NCBI GenBank assembly: GCA_011050615.1
Contig: DRFJ01000054.1
Coordinates: 48,965-112,964 of the forward strand
DNA: 64,000 nt
Reading direction: 5' to 3'
DNA from: Bacteroidota bacterium
GTDB taxonomy: Bacteria; Bacteroidota; Bacteroidia; Bacteroidales; VadinHA17
Part shown: one piece after another, positions 47,663 to 56,573 of the stretch
Numbering within the stretch: the stretch's first letter is position 1
How the letters are laid out: each line of letters begins with the position of its first letter
Notes under the pieces: generated by a model
Seen by the model: only the letters and a program-made list of their open reading frames with translations
Told to the model about the DNA's origin: nothing
The model's database searches: none
Position numbers and translations under genes: made by a program

Positions 47663-49905
47663 TAAAAACTTATATTAAATGCTACCGAGGGTACAATGCC
47701 GAATAAACTCAGTTTAACGGCCTCGGTCGACCACTTGCCGGTTTCACTCTCCCTGAAATATATGGAATAGGCATTGTGCCTGTTATACACATTATAAGCT
47801 GATATATCCCAGCTTGTATTAAAACCTTTCCTTTCCTTACCTTTGATTTTCATGCTTATGTCCATTCTGTGGCAGGCCGGCATCCGGTAGCCGTTCCTTT
47901 CGGTGTAGTAAGGGATGATCATGCCGTTCAACCCGTACTTGCCGCTCGGGAAGGTTACGGCACTGCCGGTGGAATAAACAAAAACAGAAGACAGGGATAT
48001 GCGTTTTGTTATTTCGTAAATCCCGACAAGGGATAGATCATGTATCCTGTCATATTTGGAAGGATACCATTCATCATTATTTATTCCTGCTATCCGTTGC
48101 TCTGTGCGGGATATGGTATAACTGATCCAGCCGCTGAAGCGGCCCTGCTTTTTCTTGATATAGAACTCCGCACCGTAACTTCTGCCTCTTCCGGCAATAA
48201 TCTGGTCTTCAATATTTTCGTTGAGCATAATACTCGTGCCATCTTCAAAATCAGTTATGTTTTGCAACTTTTTATAATATATTTCAACAGATGATTCAAT
48301 AATATCATTGAGAAAATTCCTGAAATAACCTGCGGACACCTGGCTGGCAATAACGGGCTTTATTGAGGGTGAACTGGGAATCCATATATCAGTAACCTGG
48401 CCTGCCGTGCTGTTTGATAAGAGATGCAGGTACTGGCTTAGCCGGTTGTAGGATATTTTAAGTGATGAGGTACCGCTTATACGGCAGTTTAATGCCAGAC
48501 GGGGTTCGGGGATGATATATCCGATCTTTTCTTCACCTGTTCCGAAATGACTGAAGGTTGACAGCCTTATACCGTAATTTGCATTTAAAATATGGTTAAG
48601 AATATGTTTATTCTGGATATATATTCCGGTTTCCAGTGCTCTTTTCTTGGCAAGTATTATATCGATATCACTGTTTTCAGATGATGTTAAGGCCCCGGGG
48701 TTGAAATCCCTGTAATGCAATTCAAGACCTGCATTTATTGTATTGTCAGGATTAAGGAAAAAACTCATGTCATTTTTAATACCGTAATCCCTGATGCCTG
48801 AACTGTATTTTATATCTGATCCCATATTGAAACCATAGGAGAAATCACTGTAAATTATTGAGGTATTCGAGAATATCCTTTCACTGAAGAGATGATTCCA
48901 CCTGAAGGTGCCGGTATAATTACCCCAGTCCATACCATAGCCTTCATAAGCAAAGACATCCCTTCCAATGTAAGCCGAAAGGAAAAACCTGTCCCTGTCG
49001 TTGGCCGTAAAATTCAGCTTGGCATTAAAATCATAAAAAAACAGTCTGGTCCCGTCCTCAATAATATCGCCGGGAAGTGCCTTTAAAATAATATCGGCAT
49101 AAGACCTCCTGCCTGAAAGTAAATATGACATTCTATCCCTGATAACAGGGCCCTCAACACTCAGGCGCGCCGATAATAAACCAATACCTCCGCTTCCCTC
49201 AAATTCCTTGTTGTTGCCATTATTCATGCTTATGTCAACTACCGATGAAGCCCGGCCTCCGTAATAAGAAGGTATCCCTCCCTTGTATACGGTTATGTCT
49301 TTAATTATATCAGAGTTAAATACTGAAAAAAAACCTGCCAGATGCGAGGCGCTGTATACCGATGCCTCGTCAAGCAAAATAAGATTCTGGTCAATGGAGC
49401 CGCCCCTGACATTGAATCCAGTGCTGCCCTCCGAAGCAGTGCTTATCCCGGGAAGGAGCTGCAGTGTTTTGAGAATATCCTTTTCCCCGATGATAACAGG
49501 AATCAGATCAACCTGTTTTATGTCAAGCCTCTCAACACCCATTTCTGCGTTTGTAATATTAAGGTCGGATCTTACGGCTGAGATTACGATATCATCAAGC
49601 TGTATGCTGGTCTCCCCCAGCTCGATATCCAGCCTGGTGTTCTGATTAAGCGTGACTTCTTTTTCTATTGTTTCGTAACCAATATAACTGAAACTGATAA
49701 TATAGCTGCCGGCAGGCGCCGAGATGGAATAGAAACCATAATGATTGCTCACACTTCCCCGTAACCCGGGTTCAAGTACAACAGTTGCACCAATAAGATC
49801 CTCACCTGTGCCTTTCTCCGTTATCCTGCCACTGACTGTATAATTCTCCTGGGCCAGGACTGAAACAGGTAAGAGTAATAATATTGCCAGGAACGCAAAT
49901 CTCAT
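47662..49905 (-). CDS. TonB-dependent receptor with CarboxypepD-reg domain
   Basis: 747 residues. Signal peptide to about residue 19, carboxypeptidase-regulatory-like domain 20-105 (GRITEKGTGEDLIGATV), plug about 115-225 with KTLQLLPGISTASEGSTGFN and VRGG, then a 22-strand-type barrel ending SVAFNISF. It takes up a ligand across the outer membrane using TonB energy. Its gene precedes the DUF4249 gene with one shared base, so they form an uptake pair. Confidence 0.93.
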   Translation of the reverse strand: MRFAFLAILLLLPVSVLAQENYTVSGRITEKGTGEDLIGATVVLEPGLRGSVSNHYGFYSISAPAGSYIISFSYIGYETIEKEVTLNQNTRLDIELGETSIQLDDIVISAVRSDLNITNAEMGVERLDIKQVDLIPVIIGEKDILKTLQLLPGISTASEGSTGFNVRGGSIDQNLILLDEASVYSASHLAGFFSVFNSDIIKDITVYKGGIPSYYGGRASSVVDISMNNGNNKEFEGSGGIGLLSARLSVEGPVIRDRMSYLLSGRRSYADIILKALPGDIIEDGTRLFFYDFNAKLNFTANDRDRFFLSAYIGRDVFAYEGYGMDWGNYTGTFRWNHLFSERIFSNTSIIYSDFSYGFNMGSDIKYSSGIRDYGIKNDMSFFLNPDNTINAGLELHYRDFNPGALTSSENSDIDIILAKKRALETGIYIQNKHILNHILNANYGIRLSTFSHFGTGEEKIGYIIPEPRLALNCRISGTSSLKISYNRLSQYLHLLSNSTAGQVTDIWIPSSPSIKPVIASQVSAGYFRNFLNDIIESSVEIYYKKLQNITDFEDGTSIMLNENIEDQIIAGRGRSYGAEFYIKKKQGRFSGWISYTISRTEQRIAGINNDEWYPSKYDRIHDLSLVGIYEITKRISLSSVFVYSTGSAVTFPSGKYGLNGMIIPYYTERNGYRMPACHRMDISMKIKGKERKGFNTSWDISAYNVYNRHNAYSIYFRESETGKWSTEAVKLSLFGIVPSVAFNISF

Positions 49906-49928
49906 GAAAACTGTAAATTAATAATGCA

Positions 49929-49938
49929 ATTGTACAAT
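49929..49938. promoter_or_regulatory. Short palindrome upstream of the TonB receptor
   Basis: ATTGTACAAT is a 10-bp perfect palindrome 24 nt before the receptor start codon (minus strand). Possible operator; evidence is only the symmetry. Confidence 0.3.
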
Positions 49939-50023
49939 AATTATGCCTTACAAATGGAAATACGGACTGTTTTTCTTTGCCTGTTTTGAATAGAATTTGT
50001 AAATTTACTGAATATTAAATAAG

Positions 50024-50048
50024 AATTATTCTTGTTTAGAGAATAATT
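50024..50048. promoter_or_regulatory. Candidate operator upstream of the peroxiredoxin gene
   Basis: AATTATTC (50024-50031) and GAATAATT (50041-50048) are a perfect 8-bp inverted repeat with a 9-nt spacer, 56 nt before the peroxiredoxin start. The AT-rich form would suit a PerR/Fur-family site or a transcript hairpin; the sequence does not decide. Confidence 0.4.
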
Positions 50049-50103
50049 AATTACCTTATAGGAAAAAGAAAGATAAAATATTAACAATTAAAAATTTATT
50101 ACC

Positions 50104-50823
50104 ATGGAAGAAAACCAAGAAAGAGAAATTGTAGCAATGCCAAGGATAGGCGATAAGGCACCGGCATTTACTGCTAAGACAACACAGGGTGAAATTAAGT
50201 TTCCTGATGACTATAAAGGTCACTGGACCATTCTTTTCAGCCACCCGGCTGACTTTACCCCTGTGTGTACATCGGAATTTATGACCTTTGGTAAGATGGC
50301 CGGCCAGTTTGAAGAGGCCAACTGCAAGCTCATCGGTTTGTCAGTGGATGGTCTGTACAGCCATATTGCCTGGCTCAGGACCATCAAGGAAAAGATAGAA
50401 TTTAAGGGTATGAAGAATATCGAGATTAAGTTTCCCCTTATTGACGACGTGAGTATGAATGTTGCCAGCAAGTTCGGGATGATACAGCCGGGAGAAGCTG
50501 CCACACAGGCAGTAAGGGCGGTATTTTACATTGATCCCAGGGGTATCATACGTACGATAATCTATTATCCTTTGAGTATTGGCCGTAATTTTGATGAGCT
50601 TTACAGGGTACTGATAGCTCTCAAGACCACTGATGAATTTGCCTGCGCTGCACCGGCTGACTGGCGTCCGGGCGATGAGGTGATAGTACCACCTGCTGGA
50701 TCATGCGGCATGGCAGAACAGAGGATGAGCAAGAGCGATCCCGATGTTACCTGCCATGACTGGTTCTTCTGCACCAGGAAGCTTGATAAGGACGAGGTGT
50801 TGAAAAAGGTACTGAAGAAGTAG
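50104..50823 (+). CDS. Prx6-type peroxiredoxin
   Basis: 239 residues. Peroxidatic cysteine Cys55 in HPADFTPVCTSEF, Arg in RAVFYIDPRG and Pro-Thr triad intact. The C-terminal motif with Cys217 and Cys223 (CHDWFFC) is the archaeal-type extra cysteine pair of the CxDWWFC group, which can resolve the oxidised enzyme. It reduces peroxides in the cytosol. A 25-bp palindromic region lies upstream and a hairpin with T-run downstream (50884-50905). Confidence 0.95.
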   Translation: MEENQEREIVAMPRIGDKAPAFTAKTTQGEIKFPDDYKGHWTILFSHPADFTPVCTSEFMTFGKMAGQFEEANCKLIGLSVDGLYSHIAWLRTIKEKIEFKGMKNIEIKFPLIDDVSMNVASKFGMIQPGEAATQAVRAVFYIDPRGIIRTIIYYPLSIGRNFDELYRVLIALKTTDEFACAAPADWRPGDEVIVPPAGSCGMAEQRMSKSDPDVTCHDWFFCTRKLDKDEVLKKVLKK

Positions 50824-50830
50824 TTCTTAA

Positions 50831-50917
50831 AGGCTGAGGAATTTACGGATGACGCAGGTCTGAAAACCTGTGCCATCCTATGTTTACTGCGGCAGTAAGC
50901 TTTTTCAATCTCAGCCT
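50831..50917 (+). ncRNA. Three-stem structured element after the peroxiredoxin gene
   Basis: Outer stem AGGCTGAG (50831-50838) / CTCAGCCT (50910-50917) encloses two hairpins: GGATG..GCAGGT (50847-50859) with ACCTGT..CATCC (50866-50878), and TTACTG (50884-50889) with CAGTAA (50893-50898) followed by CTTTTTC. The last one is a usable intrinsic terminator on the plus strand; the whole could be a bidirectional terminator between convergent genes or a structured 3'-UTR RNA. Confidence 0.5.
50884..50905 (+). terminator. Probable intrinsic terminator of the peroxiredoxin gene
   Basis: Stem TTACTG/CAGTAA with a CGG loop, then GCTTTTTC. It is the inner stem of the larger three-stem element. Confidence 0.55.
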
Positions 50918-50932
50918 TAGCCTCAGCCTGTA

Positions 50933-52828
50933 TTAATCAAGCCTTATCGTAACACTCTCCCTGTCACTCCCACCCATTTTTGAGCTAAGAGTAAATTCAA
51001 CTGTTCCTTGCTTACCATCCATTGCCAGGTAATACCTTATGACCCTCTTCCCTTTACCCTTCAGCCTGAATTCTGTTTTTTCACCTGCCGACAACTGTAT
51101 TTCCGGTCCCGGATCAGATCTCCTGAAATATGAACGGCGGCGACCGCTTTCCCCGATCAGGTCTTTTCCCGAAGTTACAACAAGGCTTATGTTATCCGAT
51201 CCCCTGAATTGCAGCATATCGGGTATATAGCGTTCAAGCTGTACCGACCGGTCGGATGCGGTAGGATACTCACCCGTATTCCGGACTGTTACGTCAACCT
51301 GGTATATGTTAGCCTTCAGTGCTTTCAGTTTAATATCTTCGATTTTCACCTCCGGGAACTGGCTGGCACAGTACATTACAAACCTGGCATTTTTTTCAGC
51401 TTCCATTTCTATATACCTTGACGGGGGGGTTCTCTGCATATGTTTTTTGGCAGAGCCTCCTATCCATATTTCTCCCAGGTCAGGGTGGTTTACCTTATGA
51501 GGTGTTATCCATCCCTCACCTGCCAGGTCAAGGTCTATCCATTTCATATATTCCTCGTCAGAAAGCCTTCCGTCGTTGTCGGTATCAGCTATGTCAACCG
51601 GTGATCCCCATAATTCTATAAGGTAGGAATATGCTCCCAACATGTAATATGTTGCCGCATGGGCCTGGCCGGAGAGTCCTCCTATTACCGGTTCATAATT
51701 CTTCAGGATATAGGCGCCCTCACTTACTATTTTTGTCTGAACATCCATATCATGACGGTATTCATCACTCACCTGGCGGGGAAACAGTTGTGCATATTTA
51801 TTTGTCTTTTTCATCTCCTGCAGCCTTCTTTCTGTTTCTTCCCGTAACTGTTCGTGTTGAGAAGCCGACTGCCTCACAGGTGGCGGCGCCTGGAACATTA
51901 TCAGCCTTCCGGTGTTGTGATAATGGAAGGAGGCAAAAATATTGGGATGGGCCAGCTGAAATTCAAATACATTGCGTGTTTCCGGTTCAGACATGGGGTA
52001 GGGATTGCCGGCATTAAGATTCCAACCGTAAGGGAAGTTACGGTTTGGATCAGGACCTCCCAGGTCATCTTCATTGATCTGCCCGTCGCCGTCATTGTCG
52101 AAACCCTCAGATCCGATCCTGGTGAACCTTAAGCCTTCAAATCCCTCTTCAGCATCAACGAACCTCCTGCTGTCGGCCGACAACCTCAGGTTCCCTTCAG
52201 GATCTTCCCGGTACATATATGACAATTCACCATCCCCGTCAACATCCTCAGTCAGGTCTTCATCATACAGCCCATCGCCGTCATTGTCTTCAGGCCTGTA
52301 AGTCTCTCTCGGATTGTTCGCGGTATTTGGAGCTTTAACAAACGAATTATTGGCATCAACATTCAATCCGGGCAGGATATAGAATGTGTGGCTATCCAGA
52401 AGGTCCTTTACATAAGGGTCATAATCATACCTGGTAAGCAGGTACCAGGCCAGGTAAAGAGAACATGTGATACCGTTTACCTCGTTACCGTGAATGGCTC
52501 CGTCGACCCATATGGCTGTTTTGTCCGAGTGGCTGCCCGTTGATTTATTTGTTAAGGTAAGCAATAACTGGTCAAGGCCCATCCGGCTTTTGCCTATCGA
52601 TTCAAGCTCACATAAGCCGGGGTATTTTTTTTGCATTTCTTTCATAATGCCGGTCCATTCATCATAGGTATAATACCTCTTCCAGTTAATAATGAAATCA
52701 GTTTCACCATGTTCTCCCCCGGCACTTTTCTGTAATTTGCTCTGCGGGTAAGCAAGTTGCACAGTAAGAATGGAGATAAAAATTATTATGATAATCCTGT
52801 TATATATATTCTTTGTTTTCATGATCAC
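50933..52828 (-). CDS. M14 zinc carboxypeptidase with calcium-type loops (1)
   Basis: 631 residues with a signal peptide (to about residue 29). Zinc ligands His113 and Glu116 in GAIHGNEVNG, later His in ASFHYHNTGR and the catalytic glutamate in YLIELWGSP. Inserted in the domain are DxDxDG-type calcium loops: PEDNDGDGLYDED with DVDGDGE (about 179-199), FDNDGDGQINEDD (about 242-254) and DTDNDGRLSDEE (about 430). The C-terminal 150 residues are beta-rich, Ig-like. Likely a secreted peptidase that trims peptides in a calcium-rich place. Paralogue of the next gene, 5 nt away. Confidence 0.9.
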   Translation of the reverse strand: MIMKTKNIYNRIIIIIFISILTVQLAYPQSKLQKSAGGEHGETDFIINWKRYYTYDEWTGIMKEMQKKYPGLCELESIGKSRMGLDQLLLTLTNKSTGSHSDKTAIWVDGAIHGNEVNGITCSLYLAWYLLTRYDYDPYVKDLLDSHTFYILPGLNVDANNSFVKAPNTANNPRETYRPEDNDGDGLYDEDLTEDVDGDGELSYMYREDPEGNLRLSADSRRFVDAEEGFEGLRFTRIGSEGFDNDGDGQINEDDLGGPDPNRNFPYGWNLNAGNPYPMSEPETRNVFEFQLAHPNIFASFHYHNTGRLIMFQAPPPVRQSASQHEQLREETERRLQEMKKTNKYAQLFPRQVSDEYRHDMDVQTKIVSEGAYILKNYEPVIGGLSGQAHAATYYMLGAYSYLIELWGSPVDIADTDNDGRLSDEEYMKWIDLDLAGEGWITPHKVNHPDLGEIWIGGSAKKHMQRTPPSRYIEMEAEKNARFVMYCASQFPEVKIEDIKLKALKANIYQVDVTVRNTGEYPTASDRSVQLERYIPDMLQFRGSDNISLVVTSGKDLIGESGRRRSYFRRSDPGPEIQLSAGEKTEFRLKGKGKRVIRYYLAMDGKQGTVEFTLSSKMGGSDRESVTIRLD

Positions 52829-52833
52829 CTCCC

Positions 52834-54840
52834 TTATTTAACATTGATTTCCTGGTAAACGGTGCCTCCCTTAAGGGATGATACCACTATTTTCAACGGG
52901 GTATTATCCCTCACGGCAATAATCCATTTCACCTCTTTTTTCGAGGGATTGTTACTTACTCCCGGAATTTTCTCTCTTCCTCCCAGGCTCCCAAGGCTCA
53001 CAAAGGGCCGGCCTTCGAGGAACTCGATATTATTCCTTTCGGCCACCAGCCAGGCCACATCCTGCCTGTTTCCAGGTAGCTCTTCACCATCAGCCAGGTT
53101 TGTTGCCAGGGCACCTGTGTTTTCAATGGTGGCTGTTATTTCAATTATATTATACCTGCCTTTCCCTTTGCCGGTCTCGACCCTGAATTCATCATTGTCT
53201 CTTTTTGCTGTGCCTTCACTCGTGTTACCCGAATAGATAATATTTGTTTTAAGGTCTTTAATAATGATTTCAGGGAGGAGGGAAGCCCTGAATAATTCAA
53301 ACTGCCAGTGTTTCTCACATACATTGAGCAGGGGCTCTCCCGGTAAGGCATTATTCCTGGAATACCGGGATATCCATCCACCCGTTTCGCCTTCTCCCAG
53401 TTCAGGATGCCTGAACGATTTCCAGTCGATAAAAAGTTTGCCGTCATACCTGTCGTCCTGGTATTTTAAAAGTGCCCTTTCAACAGCAGCACGCCTGTTT
53501 TCATCATCCCTGACCTCCAGTCCGGGGATATCGGCCTCAGGATTCCATAACTCGGTTGTAATTGAATATATACCGTATTGGGCATAAAGCCAGTCTGTTG
53601 CCATACCGTAACCATAACGCTTATCCCCTTCTTCATTATAACTTACCCTCCATCCGCGGGGCAATTCGTAGCCTCTTGATTTCGAATAAGTGTCTGCGTC
53701 ACTTCCCTGGAGCTCTTTCCTGTATTGGTCTAACTTTTCAGGGTACAGCCAGGCTTCAGGTACTTCCTCTCCAATTATTTCCAGGTATTTTTTCCCCATG
53801 ATAAAATCAAAGACTGCAACATCTGCAGGATTGAGCCGGGAGTGGGGGGCCGTACCCATAGGCCTGTAGGTAAAACCACCCGATGTGTGGTAAAACTGGG
53901 CCATGAGGATGTTCCTGTAATTAGTAAAAAATTCAGCCATGGCATGTGTCTCGGGAGCTGACAGGGGGTAGGTACCCGACCCTCCTGCAAAACCGTCATC
54001 CTTCCACCAAGACTCCGGATAGTTTCTGTTAAGGTCTATTCCTGATTCATAGTCTTCTCCCCTTTTACCATCTTTGTCGTTGTCAATGTCTTCCCTGATA
54101 ACAGAATACCTTTGCTTATCGGTTTTTTCATCCCTGCCCAGTCTTATCATCAGCCGGGGATCTTCATCATCAATAACATACATTCCCTCAGTATCCCTGT
54201 ACCTGAATGATGTAATGAACCCGTCACCGTCGATGTCATCGGGTCCGTCCTCGTTTATCCTGCCGTCTTCATCATCATCCTTATTCATTGAATTAGCGCG
54301 TTGTGCTATCCCTTTTTCAACGCTGTTATATACACCGTCGGGGTTGATCATGGGACATATATAGAATGCCCTGGAGTCAATCAGCTTTGTAATTGTTTCA
54401 TCATTACCATAGGCTGATACCAGTTTATCAATTATATACAGGCAAACCTCGGTACCGGTATATTCATTGCCATGTGTTGACCCGCCTATGAAATGCCCCG
54501 GCTTGCCCTGGTGAATCTTCATGGCAGGAACGTTCTGAATGTTTTCTTTTCGTTTATTCCGCAGCTCAATATGCCTGTCAATAGTGGTACCCTTATTCAT
54601 ACCTGTTATTACCAGTACATGAATGGGTCTTCCCATGGTGCTTTCACCTATGGTCATCAGTTCGGTGATACCGGGGTAAGCAGCATTTACTTTTTTAAGG
54701 TAATCAATGGTCCCCGTGTATCCGTGGTAGGCTTCAAAACTTATTGGCACCTTCTGGGCATTTATTACCGCAATGTTTATAAGCAAAGAGATAATTATAC
54801 CAGGGATTGCATAATGGTTTTTTCCCGATTTGATTGACAT
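52834..54840 (-). CDS. M14 zinc carboxypeptidase with calcium-type loops (2)
   Basis: 668 residues, signal peptide to about residue 28. Zinc ligands His123 and Glu126 in GGSTHGNEYTG, His in MAQFYHTSGG and catalytic Glu in ITTELWNPE. Calcium-like loops DDDEDGRINEDG with DIDGDGF (about 187-205) and DIDNDKDGKRGED follow the same plan as its downstream neighbour, with diverged sequence. C-terminal beta-rich tail. Tandem duplication within one operon suggests different peptide preferences. Confidence 0.9.
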   Translation of the reverse strand: MSIKSGKNHYAIPGIIISLLINIAVINAQKVPISFEAYHGYTGTIDYLKKVNAAYPGITELMTIGESTMGRPIHVLVITGMNKGTTIDRHIELRNKRKENIQNVPAMKIHQGKPGHFIGGSTHGNEYTGTEVCLYIIDKLVSAYGNDETITKLIDSRAFYICPMINPDGVYNSVEKGIAQRANSMNKDDDEDGRINEDGPDDIDGDGFITSFRYRDTEGMYVIDDEDPRLMIRLGRDEKTDKQRYSVIREDIDNDKDGKRGEDYESGIDLNRNYPESWWKDDGFAGGSGTYPLSAPETHAMAEFFTNYRNILMAQFYHTSGGFTYRPMGTAPHSRLNPADVAVFDFIMGKKYLEIIGEEVPEAWLYPEKLDQYRKELQGSDADTYSKSRGYELPRGWRVSYNEEGDKRYGYGMATDWLYAQYGIYSITTELWNPEADIPGLEVRDDENRRAAVERALLKYQDDRYDGKLFIDWKSFRHPELGEGETGGWISRYSRNNALPGEPLLNVCEKHWQFELFRASLLPEIIIKDLKTNIIYSGNTSEGTAKRDNDEFRVETGKGKGRYNIIEITATIENTGALATNLADGEELPGNRQDVAWLVAERNNIEFLEGRPFVSLGSLGGREKIPGVSNNPSKKEVKWIIAVRDNTPLKIVVSSLKGGTVYQEINVK

Positions 54841-54956
54841 GATCAGTGTATTCTTGGATTCAGGTCAAATATTAAGAAATTATGGTGAATTATCAGATAT
54901 TACAGTGAATTTTAAGTCTTGTTTTAACTTTTTTTCACACTGTAATAATTACCGGC

Positions 54957-55607
54957 TTAAACATTGCGCATTTCATCTTCCAGGTCCCTTTTTTCCGTCC
55001 TTTCCTTGAAAAGATTACAGGATCCGGCTCCGCAGCTTATTATTGTTTTCATGCCTACGTCCACTGTAGTGCTGGTGCGAACAGTTTTTTCTTTCAGGAC
55101 ATGGTAAATATTCCCGGATGTAGGATTTGGCCCTGTTGGTACAAAAACCGTGAGGAAATCAGTATCCTCGTGGTCATCGGTGATGAAACCCGTCATCAGA
55201 GTACCTGAGTTGAAAATATCAACAAGCACAACTTCCCTGAAAAAGGACTTTTGCTTGCCGAAGAACTGCATTACTGTTTCCCTTGCAAGTTTGTAGCCCG
55301 GAATCTTCGACAGGTATTTCTCCTCGAGCACTGTGCGGAAAAAACGACCCACACGGGTCCTGATAAAGAGCCCCAGAAGGAAGAACAATAATATTATGGC
55401 CAGAACAGCAATTATATATAAGGAAATAATCATTAGTTCTGACTCGGTGTTAATAAGCCCGACCAGGGGTTCAAGGTATTTCTGTATGATATTTACTATC
55501 CAGCGAAAGAGGATGATTATAAGAACAAGCGGTAATATGGCAACCAGTCCGCCAAGTGCCGTGGTACGGAAAAAATTCTTCAGTCGTTTGAAAAATGTAA
55601 CTTTCAT
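54957..55607 (-). CDS. DUF502 family membrane protein
   Basis: 216 residues with two membrane helices (about 13-35 and 57-80) and the DUF502 body: TALGGLVAILPLVLIIILF, KIPGYKLARETVMQFFG, VFVPTGPNPTSGNIY. Family function is not known in bacteria (a plant relative, COV1/LCV, affects vasculature). The C-terminus is cytosolic. Divergent from the PPDK-regulator gene across 107 nt that hold a 7-nt tandem repeat. Confidence 0.9.
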   Translation of the reverse strand: MKVTFFKRLKNFFRTTALGGLVAILPLVLIIILFRWIVNIIQKYLEPLVGLINTESELMIISLYIIAVLAIILLFFLLGLFIRTRVGRFFRTVLEEKYLSKIPGYKLARETVMQFFGKQKSFFREVVLVDIFNSGTLMTGFITDDHEDTDFLTVFVPTGPNPTSGNIYHVLKEKTVRTSTTVDVGMKTIISCGAGSCNLFKERTEKRDLEDEMRNV

Positions 55608-55663
55608 TGCTTTACTGTTTTTTATTCATTACGAAGTTAGGTAAAAAGTAAATTACACTTTCG

Positions 55664-55698
55664 TCTTTTGTCTTTTGTCTTTTATCTTTTATCTTTCC
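55664..55698. repeat. 7-nt tandem repeat upstream of the PPDK regulator gene
   Basis: Five units: TCTTTTG, TCTTTTG, TCTTTTA, TCTTTTA, TCTTTCC, ending 17 nt before the ATG at 55715. A pure heptad near a start can change length by slippage; whether it varies is not known. Confidence 0.7.
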
Positions 55699-55714
55699 GG
55701 AAAACCATTCCATT

Positions 55715-56569
55715 ATGGAAGAAAATACCAATTTCCCATCCTGCCCCCCCATTTTTGTTGTATCGGGGGGAAAGGGTCTTTCGGGAACCAGTGTTGTAAG
55801 ATCAGTACTTATCCAGTTTCCCGAGTATAAATGCCCCATTAAGCTGGTGCCGGATGTGACAGCAAAAGAAATGATCCGGGAAACAGTGGAAAGGGTAAAG
55901 AAGAAAAAGGGAGTCATTGTTCATACCATGGTTGATCCTCTTATGCGCAAGGAACTGATCAGGATGTGTGACGAGTTGGAAGTAGCAAATTTTGATATAG
56001 TAGGAGGCCTTTCCGATTACCTTTCCGAACATCTTGGCGTACAACCAATAAGTAAACCGGGCTTGTACAGGCTGAGTAATATTGAATATTTCAGGAGGGT
56101 TGAGGCCATTGAATTCACCATGAAACATGATGACGGCCTTAACATGCACAGGCTTTCCCGGGCTGATGTGATACTTACCGGTGTTTCAAGAACCGGTAAA
56201 ACCCCTTTGAGCATTTACCTGGGTATGTTCGGATGGAAGGTGGCCAATATACCTATTATCCTGGGCCATGAGCCCCCGGAGGAGTTGTTTGAAGTTGATT
56301 CCCGGAGGGTATTCGGACTTACAACAACAACAAGCTACCTTATCGCCCAGCGTACCAACCGGGTCAGGGAACTGGGACTTTCAGCCGATCACGACTATAT
56401 TAACCCGAGGAAGGTAAGAATGGAACTTGACTATGCCGGCAGGATTTTTGAAAAGTACGGTTTTCATATACTTAAAGTAACCCACCGCCCTGTTGAAACC
56501 AATGCCAATGAAATAGTCTCCCTGCTTACCGAACGCTTTGGCCGGGAAAAACTACGTGTTTCCTCCTAG
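55715..56569 (+). CDS. PPDK / PEP-synthase regulatory protein (DUF299)
   Basis: 284 residues. P-loop GVSRTGKTPLSIYLG near 157-171, the opening PIFVVSGGKGLSGTSVVRS and HGxxPxxxL-type segment ILGHEPPEELFEVD. The family phosphorylates (ADP-dependent) and dephosphorylates the catalytic-histidine-adjacent threonine of pyruvate-phosphate dikinase or of PEP synthase, tuning pyruvate/PEP flux. Neither target is in the window. The N-terminus begins at the ATG after the repeat tract. Confidence 0.93.
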   Translation: MEENTNFPSCPPIFVVSGGKGLSGTSVVRSVLIQFPEYKCPIKLVPDVTAKEMIRETVERVKKKKGVIVHTMVDPLMRKELIRMCDELEVANFDIVGGLSDYLSEHLGVQPISKPGLYRLSNIEYFRRVEAIEFTMKHDDGLNMHRLSRADVILTGVSRTGKTPLSIYLGMFGWKVANIPIILGHEPPEELFEVDSRRVFGLTTTTSYLIAQRTNRVRELGLSADHDYINPRKVRMELDYAGRIFEKYGFHILKVTHRPVETNANEIVSLLTERFGREKLRVSS

Positions 56570-56573
56570 GTCT

